A stretch of DNA of 64,000 nt from Guptibacillus algicola (lineage in GTDB: Bacteria; Bacillota; Bacilli; Bacillales; Guptibacillaceae), in the NCBI RefSeq assembly GCF_020171805.1, contig NZ_JAIVAF010000003.1, positions 1,178,001 through 1,242,000 on the forward strand. The letters are read 5' to 3'. The notes beneath the pieces are model-generated. The model did not search any database. It had not been told where the DNA came from and saw nothing but the letters and a program-made list of their open reading frames with translations. The position numbers and the translations under genes were made by a program. Below, piece by piece: positions 45,640 through 54,659 of the stretch (positions are counted from its first letter, which is position 1; the number at the start of each line of letters is the position of its first letter).

Positions 45640-45670
45640 TTGTTAACTAATTAAAAATATAAGTTGACAC
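45640..45670. promoter_or_regulatory. Putative BirA operator (biotin regulon)
   Basis: TTGTTAAC (45640-45647) and GTTGACAC (45663-45670) are separated by 15 bases. The left half is perfect and the right half has two changes from GTTAACAA. The right half overlaps the -35 box, so BirA-biotinyl-AMP binding would block transcription of bioY. Confidence 0.6.
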
Positions 45671-45692
45671 TAAGTGTGATTTCTTTTACGAT
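45664..45692 (+). promoter_or_regulatory. bioY promoter
   Basis: A perfect TTGACA and TACGAT are 17 bases apart, about 30 bases before the bioY start. Confidence 0.65.
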
Positions 45693-45723
45693 TCTTTATA
45701 GAAACTGAAAGAGAGGGCTACTG

Positions 45724-46311
45724 ATGAAAAAAATGAAAACGATTGATCTAGTATACGCAGGCATGTTTGCTGCCTTAATGGCGGTTGGAGCAAACATTGC
45801 GCAATTTTTAGTCGTAGGTGGAATTCCCATCACGCTTCAAACATTTTTCGCAATTCTAGCAGGACTACTACTTGGAAGTCGCCTAGGCGCGATTTCAATG
45901 ACTGTGTACGCATTGGTGGGGTTTGCAGGTGCACCTGTGTTCGCTCAGTTCACAGGAGGTCCTGGCATTCTTCTTAAACCGACTTTCGGATTCATCTTAT
46001 CTTATATTTTAGTAGCTTATATTGCAGGTAAGATCGTTGAATCAAAAGCAAAACCTACAGTACGCACATTCATGATCGCAAGTTTTACTGCATTTATTCT
46101 CAATTACGTACTCGGCACAAACTACATGTATTTTGCTTATAAATTCTGGGCGATGGCGCCAGAGGGCTTCACATATGGCATGGCATGGACGTGGATGTTA
46201 GCGCCACTTCCTAAAGATATCATTCTCTCCATTGTTGCAGCTGTTATCTCTCCTCGAATTTACAAAGCGGTCTCCAAATCATCTCAACGATCTGAACGTC
46301 GCGTCGCATAG
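45724..46311 (+). CDS. bioY: BioY biotin transport substrate-binding (S) component
   Basis: Integral membrane protein of the ECF-type biotin transporter, 195 residues with six helices. The family is recognisable from GANIAQFLVVGGIPITLQTF, LAGLLLGSRLGAISM, YALVGFAGAPVFAQFTGGPG and the GFILSYILVAY helix. AGAGAGGG precedes the ATG. It is monocistronic, without bioM/bioN, so it probably uses the shared ECF energising module. The upstream BirA-like operator indicates repression by biotin. Confidence 0.95.
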   Translation: MKKMKTIDLVYAGMFAALMAVGANIAQFLVVGGIPITLQTFFAILAGLLLGSRLGAISMTVYALVGFAGAPVFAQFTGGPGILLKPTFGFILSYILVAYIAGKIVESKAKPTVRTFMIASFTAFILNYVLGTNYMYFAYKFWAMAPEGFTYGMAWTWMLAPLPKDIILSIVAAVISPRIYKAVSKSSQRSERRVA

Positions 46312-46337
46312 CACGACTTCAATATCACGTTAAAAGC

Positions 46338-46373
46338 AAGAAACCCGTTGGTCACTAGACCAACGGGTTTCTT
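46338..46373. terminator. Bidirectional terminator between bioY and the MFS gene
   Basis: AAGAAACCCGTTGGTC and GACCAACGGGTTTCTT form a 16-bp perfect stem with a four-base loop. Confidence 0.9.
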
Positions 46374-46374
46374 A

Positions 46375-47550
46375 TTACTCACTTTGTGTTTGACTAGACT
46401 TTTTCGTATTGAGTAGCAAGGAACTAATAAACATAAGTCCTAGGAATACGATGATTAAGCTAAATCCACCTTGATCACCGAATGCTTCAGAAACAATACC
46501 GATTAAATACCCGGCAAGACCGCCACCTATACCAGCAGCTACATAAATTAGACCAAGTGCTGAACCTGGATTTTTTGAGATAGTTGTTCCGAATGCAGTA
46601 GCGGTTGGAAATAGCGCTGAGAAGAACAATCCTGCACCAGCAAAGAGATAAGGCATCTGATTTGCGAATAAGAAGCTAACTCCGACAATAATCACAGAAC
46701 CAAGCGAGAATGTAATCATGATGAGTCTTTCGTTAATTTTGTTCGCAAGATACGCAACCCCAAGTCGACCGATCATAAAGAAAACCGAAAATAGAGATAG
46801 GATTGTAGCGACCATATCAGACTTCGCTTCTTTTGAGATTCCGCCAAGATCAAGAGACTTCAAATAAGATGGAAAGAAGTTTGTAAACGAAACTTCAGCT
46901 GACACTTCAAAGATAAGGAAGAACATCAGAAAGACCATTTGAGCATCTTTTAGCATAGGAATAAATGCTTTCAAGTTAACTTTCTGTGGCTTACCTTGAG
47001 GAAAAGCAACTGACGTAACATAGAAGATCACGAGTACGTTAAGTGCTGCGATTCCGACATAAAAATATCTCCATGATGCAAATTGGAATAAGAAATTTAG
47101 TACTTGCGGAAATAGAATCATTCCGAGTCCATAAATACCCATCGCTAAATTGAACATCTGGTTTTGCTTATTCGGATATGCAGCAGGAACGATCGCGTTC
47201 GACGCTACCCCGAGAGCTCCTAGACCGAAACCGATCAACATATAGAAACCAAGAAAGAACGTAATGGTAGGAGCGAAACCTGTACCTAAGAATCCAAGTG
47301 CCATTAAAGCAGTTGCAACGATTACCATGATCCGGAGTCCTTTTTTATCCGTTAGATAACCGAAGATTAAACTTGCAAATGTAAAACCAAGTTGGAAAAT
47401 CAGAACCACGAGTCCAAATTGACTCATATCTAATCCTATATCTGTTTCAACCTGATTTAGGACAATCCCTTTTGTGTTTGTAACTCCCCCAGATATAAAC
47501 TGTGTGAACAGTAAAATGATGAGAGCGTGAATGCTTTTCCCTTTTGACAT
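46375..47550 (-). CDS. MFS transporter
   Basis: Major facilitator with 12 predicted helices, about 391 residues. The loop 2-3 signature appears as GYLTDKKGLRIMVI. Other landmarks are GFGLGALGVASNAIVPAAYP and ALFPTATAFGTTIS. No substrate can be read from the sequence; it resembles general MFS-1 permeases. I start at the ATG at 47550, preceded by GGAGGTT; an upstream in-frame ATG would add 14 residues. It is monocistronic. Confidence 0.85.
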   Translation of the reverse strand: MSKGKSIHALIILLFTQFISGGVTNTKGIVLNQVETDIGLDMSQFGLVVLIFQLGFTFASLIFGYLTDKKGLRIMVIVATALMALGFLGTGFAPTITFFLGFYMLIGFGLGALGVASNAIVPAAYPNKQNQMFNLAMGIYGLGMILFPQVLNFLFQFASWRYFYVGIAALNVLVIFYVTSVAFPQGKPQKVNLKAFIPMLKDAQMVFLMFFLIFEVSAEVSFTNFFPSYLKSLDLGGISKEAKSDMVATILSLFSVFFMIGRLGVAYLANKINERLIMITFSLGSVIIVGVSFLFANQMPYLFAGAGLFFSALFPTATAFGTTISKNPGSALGLIYVAAGIGGGLAGYLIGIVSEAFGDQGGFSLIIVFLGLMFISSLLLNTKKSSQTQSE

Positions 47551-47680
47551 GTGTGTAACCTCCAAGATGTATTCTATCTCGGGGGATTCCACGTGGTTAC
47601 CATCTGTAAACCTGTTTGAATATTTATTACATTTATGTAAAGCGCTCCCACTACCACTGTGTCAACTTTTATTTTGTTTA

Positions 47681-47716
47681 AAAAAAATGACAGAAGGGTT
47701 GGAACCCCTCTGTCAT
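47681..47716 (-). terminator. Terminator of the cation exchanger gene
   Basis: On the leftward strand TGACAGAGGGGTT and AACCCTTCTGTCA form a near-perfect stem followed by TTTTTTT. Confidence 0.85.
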
Positions 47717-48706
47717 TCACCTCATTTGATAGACCGCGAAGGTCGCAATAAAATAAATAACCACAATGGTTAACGGAGGTAGCACGTAATAAAACGTCGT
47801 TCGATGATTTCTTCTTGTAATGCTATATAAAATGACCAGAATCACGAGGACAGATGATAATGTCGTAATGATATTTGACGTACTCGCATGCTTGAAAATA
47901 TTTGTTTCTAAATACAGGACATCTGTAAAGGACAATAGCATGATATTAAACGCATTACTCCCTAGTAATGAACTAACTCCCATATTGTAATTCCTCAATT
48001 TCAATGCTGTAGCAACACTTACAGCATCTGGAAGAGAAGTACTTGCTCCTACTAAAAATGATCCAACAAACGAAGCACCAAGACCCGTTACGGATGCAAT
48101 TCGATCTGCTGTTAAGGTTAGGACCGTTCCTACAATCATTATTCCAACTGCTGAAAGAATGAACCGTGTAAGAACCTTTTTGTACGTGAAATCATTGTAT
48201 TGCTCATTCTTCCGACTCTTTCGCTTAACCTTTTCTTCAGTCTTCTTATTGATCAGCTTTATCCCTACGATATAAACAAAGACGAGGATGACGGAACTGT
48301 ATCCTATATGAAAGACTGAGGCTGGCAATGTTAATGACAGCCCTGCCACTACAATTAACGTCATCAGAATAACAAGATAAATGTATAACTTACTGCCGAT
48401 ATCTGTCTTTCCCATTATCTGTTCTTTACGGTAGACGATATCTAGAACTGCTAGGGCTAATAAGTTAAATAAGTTACTCCCTAACAGGTTTCCAATCGCA
48501 AGATCCGGGCTATCGATCGCAATAGCAGTGACGCTCGACGTTAGCTCAGGCAATGAAATAGCTGCACCTATAATGATCCCCATGAATGCTGAGGATGTTT
48601 TTGTTTTTTCGCTAAGGGCATCACCATACATGGCGAGCCGTGTCGCAACAAAGTATGTTGCGATTGCTGCGACAATAAATAAGACAAAGACCAAGATAAT
48701 GTTCAT
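47717..48706 (-). CDS. Sodium/calcium exchanger family protein (CaCA, YrbG-like)
   Basis: A 329-residue inner membrane antiporter with ten helices and the two inverted alpha repeats: GAAISLPELTSSVTAI with GNLLGSNLFNL in the first half, and GASTSLPDAVSVATA with SSLLGSNAFNI in the second. The acidic residue after LP (Glu in repeat 1, Asp in repeat 2) is the cation-binding position. Predicted to exchange Ca2+ or K+ for Na+ or H+. A hydrophilic basic loop (KKTEEKVKRKSRKNEQ) separates the halves. Monocistronic. Confidence 0.9.
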   Translation of the reverse strand: MNIILVFVLFIVAAIATYFVATRLAMYGDALSEKTKTSSAFMGIIIGAAISLPELTSSVTAIAIDSPDLAIGNLLGSNLFNLLALAVLDIVYRKEQIMGKTDIGSKLYIYLVILMTLIVVAGLSLTLPASVFHIGYSSVILVFVYIVGIKLINKKTEEKVKRKSRKNEQYNDFTYKKVLTRFILSAVGIMIVGTVLTLTADRIASVTGLGASFVGSFLVGASTSLPDAVSVATALKLRNYNMGVSSLLGSNAFNIMLLSFTDVLYLETNIFKHASTSNIITTLSSVLVILVILYSITRRNHRTTFYYVLPPLTIVVIYFIATFAVYQMR

Positions 48707-48819
48707 TTAGTTTCTCCTTCAAGTTTGATTCATCTTAATCTATTACCTGTTATGTTAGGTGCTAAACTTGTAATACAATACCGGTTATAAATTGCAAAGT
48801 TTTGAGAAAAATGAAATAC

Positions 48820-48842
48820 AAAAACCCGCTATAAGCGGGTTA
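48820..48842 (-). terminator. Terminator of the helicase gene
   Basis: On the leftward strand ACCCGCT and AGCGGGT pair around three bases, followed by TTTTT. Confidence 0.75.
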
Positions 48843-48849
48843 GTACTCT

Positions 48850-51156
48850 TTACTCATCATCTACGAACCTCTCTCCCTGATTAATCACAGTGTAATCCCG
48901 CCATTCCTCAGGTAGCAATTGTGTATACCGGGGTTCTAGATAACGGCTATCAACTAAAATAAGAACTCCTTTGTCTGATTCCGTACGAATCAAACGACCA
49001 CCTGCTTGCTGGACCCTATTCACCCCTGGATAAACATACGTATATTCAAAGCCATTCCTTCCATCTAGATCAAACCGTTCTTTCATCAGTTTACGTTCCG
49101 TATCAAAGTTGGGCAAGCCAACGCCAACAATAACGACACCATTGAGGCGATCTCCTTTTAAATCGATTCCTTCAGAGAAAATACCACCTAGCACTGCAAA
49201 TCCTACGAGACTTCTAGAACGATCTGATGTGAACGTTTCGAGAAACTCTTCCCGCTCAGGTTCTGTCATATGTTGCTGCTGTATAATCGTATCTGTAGGT
49301 GTTTCACGTAAGAGGAACTCTTCATAAACGCGTTCCATATAGCCGTAAGAAGGAAAGAAAAAGAGATAATTCCCTTCTTTATCTGTAACCACCTTTTCTA
49401 ACAAATCGACGAGCGGCTTCATCGTCCTTTCTCGATCCCGATATTTTGTAGATAAGGGCGAAACATAGACCTTTGTATTCTCTCTTGGAAAAGGTGAAGG
49501 AATTGAAACCTTGTAGTTTTCATCCTCCCATCCAAGCATGTTTTGGTAGTATGATAAAGGCGAAAACGTCGCCGAGAAAAAGACAGTCGAAAGAAAGCCT
49601 TTCCTCATTTTGTTGAGCTGATTAGAGGGATCGAAACAAAACAATTTCATCGTAACTTCTGATTTTCCTACATGTACGAGCGTGAAAAAGTGATCATCGT
49701 AAAGCTTTGCGATGCGAATGAAAGTTTGACAAAGAAAATATGCCTCCAACAGTTCTTCATCATTTCCCCCTAGAAGCAATTCCTTCTCACTTACCGAGAC
49801 GAAGGTATCGAGCTGTACGAGTAATTCTTCATCGACCTCATTTACTACTGCGATACCACTATCTGCAGAGTTTCTTAATTCGATAAAAAATTTATTGATC
49901 GCACCAGCAGCATCCGCTATTTCTTTATTGCTCGATTGAAAAGCTCTCTTAATCTGTAAAAATACGGACTTTTGTAATTCTGCAGAATACATCCCTCTGG
50001 CTCGATCAACAAGATTATGAGCTTCATCAACCAATACTGTGGTTTGCTTCTTCTGTTCTTCAATCAGTCGTTTCAATGATACACGTGGGTCGAAGATATA
50101 ATTATAATCACAGATCACTGCATCGACTACGTACGCAGCATCTAACGATAGCTCAAATGGACAAAGGCGATGTCTATGCGCGTATGTTTCTAGCACATCT
50201 CTTGTAATTCTCGTTTCATTTTGCAGGAGATCTAATAGCCCTTCATTAACACGATCATAGTAACCATCGGCGTATTCACAATAATCTTTTTGGCAGATGG
50301 TTTTTTCCTTAAAACAAATCTTGTCTTTAGCCGTAATCGTGATAGATGAAGCGTGAAGTCCCTTTTCCTCCATCATCTTGAATGCTTCTTGAGCGGTTTC
50401 ACGCGTGATTGTTTTCGCAGTAAGGTAAACGATTTTCTTACCGTACCCTTCACCGATCGCCTTTATCGTTGGAAAAAGAGTACTGATGGTTTTGCCTATC
50501 CCAGTTGGCGCTGTCGCAAAGAGGGTGGCACCTTCTTGAACCGATTTATATACAGTAGCTGCAAGCTTTCGTTGTCCATCACGATAAGAATCGAATGGAA
50601 ACGTTAATGCCTGACTGCTTTCGATTACTTGTTGGATATGATTCTGTTTCCACATAGCAAAAGGAGCGTAAATTCTTAAAACTTCTTCGATGAATTGAGA
50701 GAGCTCATCCAAAGTGAATGATTTTGTAAAGCGACGAACTTCTTTTGATTCCGATTGTATGTATGTGAGTTGAACATTGATTGTCGATTGATCATATTTT
50801 ACAGCTGCCATATAGGCATAGCATTTCGCTTGAGCCCAGTGAACAGAATATGAATCCTCATCAATGTCTCCTAGAGGGAGTGAAGTGGATTTTATTTCAT
50901 CAACAACATAAGAATTGTCTCTTTGTAACAACCCATCACATCTGCCCTCGATGTGGTAGACAAGATCGCCATATGGGTAGTCCATTTCAAATGAAACTTC
51001 TTTCAGGTCATCTTCACCGTATGTTTTCTGAATAAATTGATGGAGTTTTGTTCCTTCTGACATCGTCGTAGCGGTTCGAAAGCGGGCATCGATGCTTCCA
51101 CTTCGATAAGCATATTCAACAAGAGGACGCACAGAAACGTTAACGTATTCTGACAT
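48850..51156 (-). CDS. XPD/DinG-like Fe-S DNA helicase with N-terminal PD-(D/E)XK nuclease domain
   Basis: A 768-residue fusion. Residues 1-175 look like a PD-(D/E)XK (RecB/Cas4-like) nuclease: IEGRCDGLL with Asp74, then VVDEIKSTS with Glu87 and Lys89. Residues 185-768 form an SF2 helicase of the Rad3/XPD/DinG group: Walker A ATAPTGIGKT (215-224), four cysteines for an iron-sulfur cluster (281, 288, 293, 332), the DEAH box VLVDEAHNL (377-380), motif V/VI near VGLPNFDTERK and GVNRVQQAGGRLIR. The fusion implies a 5'-3' unwinding and cutting enzyme in DNA repair. The gene is monocistronic. Confidence 0.88.
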   Translation of the reverse strand: MSEYVNVSVRPLVEYAYRSGSIDARFRTATTMSEGTKLHQFIQKTYGEDDLKEVSFEMDYPYGDLVYHIEGRCDGLLQRDNSYVVDEIKSTSLPLGDIDEDSYSVHWAQAKCYAYMAAVKYDQSTINVQLTYIQSESKEVRRFTKSFTLDELSQFIEEVLRIYAPFAMWKQNHIQQVIESSQALTFPFDSYRDGQRKLAATVYKSVQEGATLFATAPTGIGKTISTLFPTIKAIGEGYGKKIVYLTAKTITRETAQEAFKMMEEKGLHASSITITAKDKICFKEKTICQKDYCEYADGYYDRVNEGLLDLLQNETRITRDVLETYAHRHRLCPFELSLDAAYVVDAVICDYNYIFDPRVSLKRLIEEQKKQTTVLVDEAHNLVDRARGMYSAELQKSVFLQIKRAFQSSNKEIADAAGAINKFFIELRNSADSGIAVVNEVDEELLVQLDTFVSVSEKELLLGGNDEELLEAYFLCQTFIRIAKLYDDHFFTLVHVGKSEVTMKLFCFDPSNQLNKMRKGFLSTVFFSATFSPLSYYQNMLGWEDENYKVSIPSPFPRENTKVYVSPLSTKYRDRERTMKPLVDLLEKVVTDKEGNYLFFFPSYGYMERVYEEFLLRETPTDTIIQQQHMTEPEREEFLETFTSDRSRSLVGFAVLGGIFSEGIDLKGDRLNGVVIVGVGLPNFDTERKLMKERFDLDGRNGFEYTYVYPGVNRVQQAGGRLIRTESDKGVLILVDSRYLEPRYTQLLPEEWRDYTVINQGERFVDDE

Positions 51157-51214
51157 GGTATCACCTAATTTATGTATTTACTGCTCTTCATTCTATTATA
51201 ACAGGTGCTCAAAC

Positions 51215-51246
51215 AAAAAGAGCTCTGACAGTAGCCAGAGCTCTTT
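51215..51246 (-). terminator. Terminator of the aminopeptidase gene
   Basis: AAAGAGCTCTG and CAGAGCTCTTT pair around ACAGTAGC, with a T-run on the leftward side. Confidence 0.85.
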
Positions 51247-51250
51247 CACT

Positions 51251-52486
51251 TTAATTTACATCGATTGCCCAATTCCCATTACGGAAAATCGCTTCAGTCG
51301 TGCCATCTTCTAACACACCATCGATATCGAGTTCACCAGACCCCATCATAAAGTCAACATGAGTAATACTGTTATTCACACCATTTTGATCTAATGCATC
51401 ATCATCCATGTTTGCTCCACCTTTTATGCTACTTGGGTATGCTTTTCCAAGAGCAAGGTGACAAGAAGCATTTTCGTCGTACAAGGTATTAAAGAAAATA
51501 AGCCCTGATTGGGAAATAGGGGATTCATGAGGAACGATTGCTATTTCTCCAAGTCTACGTGCGCCTTCGTCCATGTTCAATAGACTCTTAAGTGTTTCGA
51601 TTCCTTCTTCAGCTGTATAATCCACAACTTCTCCATCCTTAAATGTTAATGAGAAATTGTTGATTAAGTTCCCGCCGTAACTAAGTGGTTTTGTACTTGA
51701 TACTTTACCATTCACACCATATTTGTCTGGAAGCGTAAACACTTCTTCGGTAGGCATATTGGCATTGAACTCTGTTCCTTGTTCAGAAAGGGAAGATCCG
51801 CCTTTCCAAATATGTCCTTCAGGTAATTCGATTTCAAGGTCAGTACCTGGCGCTTTATAAATAAGCTTTTTGAATTTACGATCATTCAACACATTACGTG
51901 CTTTTGCTAGGGTAGCGTTATGTTCATTCCAAGCTGCGATCGGATCGTCCTGGTCCACACGAGTAATCTTGAAGATTTGGTCCCAAAGCTTCTCAACCGC
52001 TTCTTCACCCTTGTCAGGGAAGACTTTCTTCGCCCACTCTTCATTAGGAACGGCTACGATAGACCATGTGATTTTGTCATTCATCGTATATTTGCGGAAG
52101 TTCTTCATTGCTTCACCCGCAGCTTTATTCGACGCTGAAATTCGATCAGAATCAATTCCCTTTAATAGATCAGGATTCGTAGAGCGAATAGAGAGTAAAG
52201 CGGCGCCTTCCTGAGCGAAATGATCAAACATCTTCACGCGCCATTCAGGTACGTTTTCAAGCACATCCTGGGCTGCATTTTCATACCATAAACGATCAAG
52301 AGTATCATCAGTCCAATTAATATGTACGGTCTTTGCTCCGATTTCGTAAGCTCTCTTCGCTACCAATCGTGCAAAATTTGCGCTCTCGACTGGAGCATTT
52401 ACAACGAGCATTTGATTTTCTTGTAGGTTAACTCCTCTTTTTAATGCAAGCTCTGCATACTTTTGAAGCATTTCTTGTTTAGACAT
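51251..52486 (-). CDS. M29-family aminopeptidase (AmpS-like)
   Basis: Metalloaminopeptidase of about 411 residues, the normal length for AmpS/AmpT enzymes that use two divalent metals. Family segments: PGTDLEIELPEGHIWKGG, NMPTEEVFTLPDKYGVNG (metal-site Glu), the IAIVPHESPISQSGLIFFNT block with Glu and His ligands, CHLALGKAYP, and SITHVDFMMGSGELDIDG with the final His and Asp ligands. AAGGAGGA is too close to the first ATG (52492) and well spaced for the ATG at 52486. Monocistronic; cytosolic peptide turnover. Confidence 0.94.
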   Translation of the reverse strand: MSKQEMLQKYAELALKRGVNLQENQMLVVNAPVESANFARLVAKRAYEIGAKTVHINWTDDTLDRLWYENAAQDVLENVPEWRVKMFDHFAQEGAALLSIRSTNPDLLKGIDSDRISASNKAAGEAMKNFRKYTMNDKITWSIVAVPNEEWAKKVFPDKGEEAVEKLWDQIFKITRVDQDDPIAAWNEHNATLAKARNVLNDRKFKKLIYKAPGTDLEIELPEGHIWKGGSSLSEQGTEFNANMPTEEVFTLPDKYGVNGKVSSTKPLSYGGNLINNFSLTFKDGEVVDYTAEEGIETLKSLLNMDEGARRLGEIAIVPHESPISQSGLIFFNTLYDENASCHLALGKAYPSSIKGGANMDDDALDQNGVNNSITHVDFMMGSGELDIDGVLEDGTTEAIFRNGNWAIDVN

Positions 52487-52586
52487 GTCCATTCCTCCTT
52501 GTTTAGCAACAGCTTAAGTTTAACAAATAAAGAGGAGAATGTCCTCATGATACAAAAAGCATTATTGAGAAAGAGGTGCTGTTAGG

Positions 52587-53228
52587 ATGGACGAAAAGAA
52601 AGCGATGGATGATTGCGCCTGTGACCATACGATAACTGTAATGGGAACTGGATCGATCGATGCAACACCAGATCGCGGTATTGCCGTGTTAGGAGTGGAA
52701 ACGCTATCTTCTTCAATAACGGAAGCTCAGCAAGAAAACGCAGCCACCACATCATCGATTATTACATCATTAACGAATATGGGAATACCACCTAACCAGA
52801 TTGGAACAGCGGTGTACCAAATCGAAGAAGAATATAAGTACGAAGATAATAAGAAGATATTTCTTGGCTACAAAGTAACGCATTTGCTAAAAGTAGTGAT
52901 CGATGATGTGGCATTAACAGGTATGGTTGTTGATTCTGCAGTAGAAGCTGGGGCAACAACGATCTCGAGTATTACGTTTGATGTGCAGAATAAAGAACCT
53001 TATTACAGAAAGGCGCAAAGGAATGCCATCAAACAAGCAAAATCAAAAGCCAAAAACATATCAAAAGCACTTGAACTACCTTTGCCAAAAGCTCCTTATA
53101 GAGTCATTGAATCTGGTGTCCCTTCAACGATTAGTGCAAGAAGTGTCGCGTACTCCGCCACACCAATCCAACCTGGGCAAATATCGATTACAGCTGATAT
53201 TACCCTTATCTACCTTTTAGCAACATAA
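52587..53228 (+). CDS. SIMPL-domain (DUF541) protein
   Basis: A 213-residue protein of the SIMPL/DUF541 family, recognised from ITVMGTGSIDATPDRGIAVLG at the N-terminus, MGIPPNQIGTAVYQIEEEY and the C-terminal IQPGQISITADITLIYLL. Relatives are often periplasmic; this one has no signal peptide, so it is probably cytosolic. AAAGAGGTGC precedes the ATG. The role of the family is poorly known. Confidence 0.85.
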   Translation: MDEKKAMDDCACDHTITVMGTGSIDATPDRGIAVLGVETLSSSITEAQQENAATTSSIITSLTNMGIPPNQIGTAVYQIEEEYKYEDNKKIFLGYKVTHLLKVVIDDVALTGMVVDSAVEAGATTISSITFDVQNKEPYYRKAQRNAIKQAKSKAKNISKALELPLPKAPYRVIESGVPSTISARSVAYSATPIQPGQISITADITLIYLLAT

Positions 53229-53253
53229 AAAAGACGTCCTCAGGGACGTCTTT
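53228..53253. terminator. Bidirectional terminator
   Basis: AAAGACGTCC and GGACGTCTTT pair around TCAG between two convergent genes. Confidence 0.85.
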
Positions 53254-53257
53254 CCTA

Positions 53258-53671
53258 TTATTTCGTCATGGCATGCTCAACTTTGATGCAACGGTCCATT
53301 ATGATTGTAATATCATGGTCTTTCCCGTAATCGTAAGCTTCTTCATTGGAAACGCCAAGCTGTGCCCAGAAGACATTCGCTCCAATATCCACAGCATCTT
53401 TCATAATTTCAGGTAAATACTCACTTCTTCTGAAGACATTCACAATGTCTACATGCCCCTCGATGTCTTTTAATGAGTTAACAGCTTTAACTCCAAGCGA
53501 CTCATCGATTGTGGGATTAACGGGTATGATTTCATACCCTGCATCTTGCATTGCTTGAGATACCATATAAGATGTTCGAGCGGGATTATCCGATAGTCCA
53601 ACAACGGCAATTCGTTTATTATCCTGTAGTATTGTCTTAATCTCATCTCGAGATGGGTTCTTAAATGCCAT
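53258..53671 (-). CDS. CoA-binding protein (YccU-like)
   Basis: A 137-residue single-domain protein with the CoA_binding Rossmann fold (PF13380). Landmarks are RIAVVGLSDNPARTSYMVS (glycine-rich nucleotide loop), GYEIIPVNPTIDES, VDIVNVFRRSEYLPEI and the IIMDRCIKVEH C-terminus, with a conserved Cys and His. AAGGAG lies 11 bases before the ATG at 53671. Family members bind CoA or a nucleotide; the physiological role is unknown. Confidence 0.92.
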   Translation of the reverse strand: MAFKNPSRDEIKTILQDNKRIAVVGLSDNPARTSYMVSQAMQDAGYEIIPVNPTIDESLGVKAVNSLKDIEGHVDIVNVFRRSEYLPEIMKDAVDIGANVFWAQLGVSNEEAYDYGKDHDITIIMDRCIKVEHAMTK

Positions 53672-53732
53672 TACACACACTCCTTTTCCACTATATTATC
53701 TCTATTATAAATAATTCCTCATTAAAGCTATA

Positions 53733-54617
53733 TTAAAACGCTCTATAGTGTTGAAGAATCATTTCACATGAATGGTGTATAAGATCAGGTCGGTTTAATG
53801 GAATGTGATGGCCTGAACCTTCAGCTACATAAAAGTGACTGTCAGGAACTAGATCCCTCTGATCTTGAATCAGTTCATTCCAAACTTTTTCGAGTTCCTC
53901 AGTTTCCTGCTGATTTGCTCCAGCATCTAGTTGCTCACGCAAAGAATGCTTTTGGTCTCTTGCTAGCACAACGAGAGGAACTTTAGGAAAAGGAAGATGA
54001 TGAAGTGACTTTGCATATTCTCCCCAAACCTTTAGTTCTTTACCGACCGAAGCATACAACAGCGGGTTAGTGTCATGGTCAAGTAGCGCTTGTTGTACAT
54101 CCACATTCCATTCTTTTTGATTCGGATGTAACTGTGGTTTACGTTCACGCCTAATTTCAGCTGGTGTTAATGTAGATAGGTTTGAGCACATCCTAATCCA
54201 ATAGTCATCATTGAATGTTTCATCGCTCAGATCTACTTCATCTAATCGATGCATATGAGTGGACGTAGAATCGATCAGGATGATGCCTGCTACTTTTTCT
54301 GGATAATTCATCGCAAAACCCTGTGCGATCAATCCACCGTATGAAAAACCAGCAAGTACAGCTTCCTCGATATGTAGAGCTTGCAAAAGAGAATGTAACT
54401 CCTCATGAGGTGTTGCCACTGTATAATCACATATAGGTTCTGAGTTTCCATATCCTGCTCGGTTATAAGCTAGAAATGAAAACTCAGAATCAATGATCTC
54501 ATTCCACTCATAAAGCGATCCACCCATTCCAGACAACAAAACAATCGTTTTTCCTTTTCCGCTCTTATAGTAATACTCTTTTACTCCCGATGAAGTGGTA
54601 ATAAGAGATGTATTCAT
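53733..54617 (-). CDS. Alpha/beta hydrolase
   Basis: A 294-residue alpha/beta hydrolase. The oxyanion region is LLSGMGGSLYEW, the nucleophile elbow is AGFSYGGLIA (Ser about 93), the acid is probably Asp in the LIDSTSTHMHR or VLARDQ region, and the catalytic His lies in GSGHHIPLNRPDLI near the C-terminus. Substrate unknown. GGAGGA precedes the ATG. It is followed upstream on the same strand by a carboxymuconolactone-decarboxylase-like gene and may share its transcript. Confidence 0.88.
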   Translation of the reverse strand: MNTSLITTSSGVKEYYYKSGKGKTIVLLSGMGGSLYEWNEIIDSEFSFLAYNRAGYGNSEPICDYTVATPHEELHSLLQALHIEEAVLAGFSYGGLIAQGFAMNYPEKVAGIILIDSTSTHMHRLDEVDLSDETFNDDYWIRMCSNLSTLTPAEIRRERKPQLHPNQKEWNVDVQQALLDHDTNPLLYASVGKELKVWGEYAKSLHHLPFPKVPLVVLARDQKHSLREQLDAGANQQETEELEKVWNELIQDQRDLVPDSHFYVAEGSGHHIPLNRPDLIHHSCEMILQHYRAF

Positions 54618-54659
54618 GAAATCCTCCTCCCATTATCCATTTCATGGTAACACAGTAAA

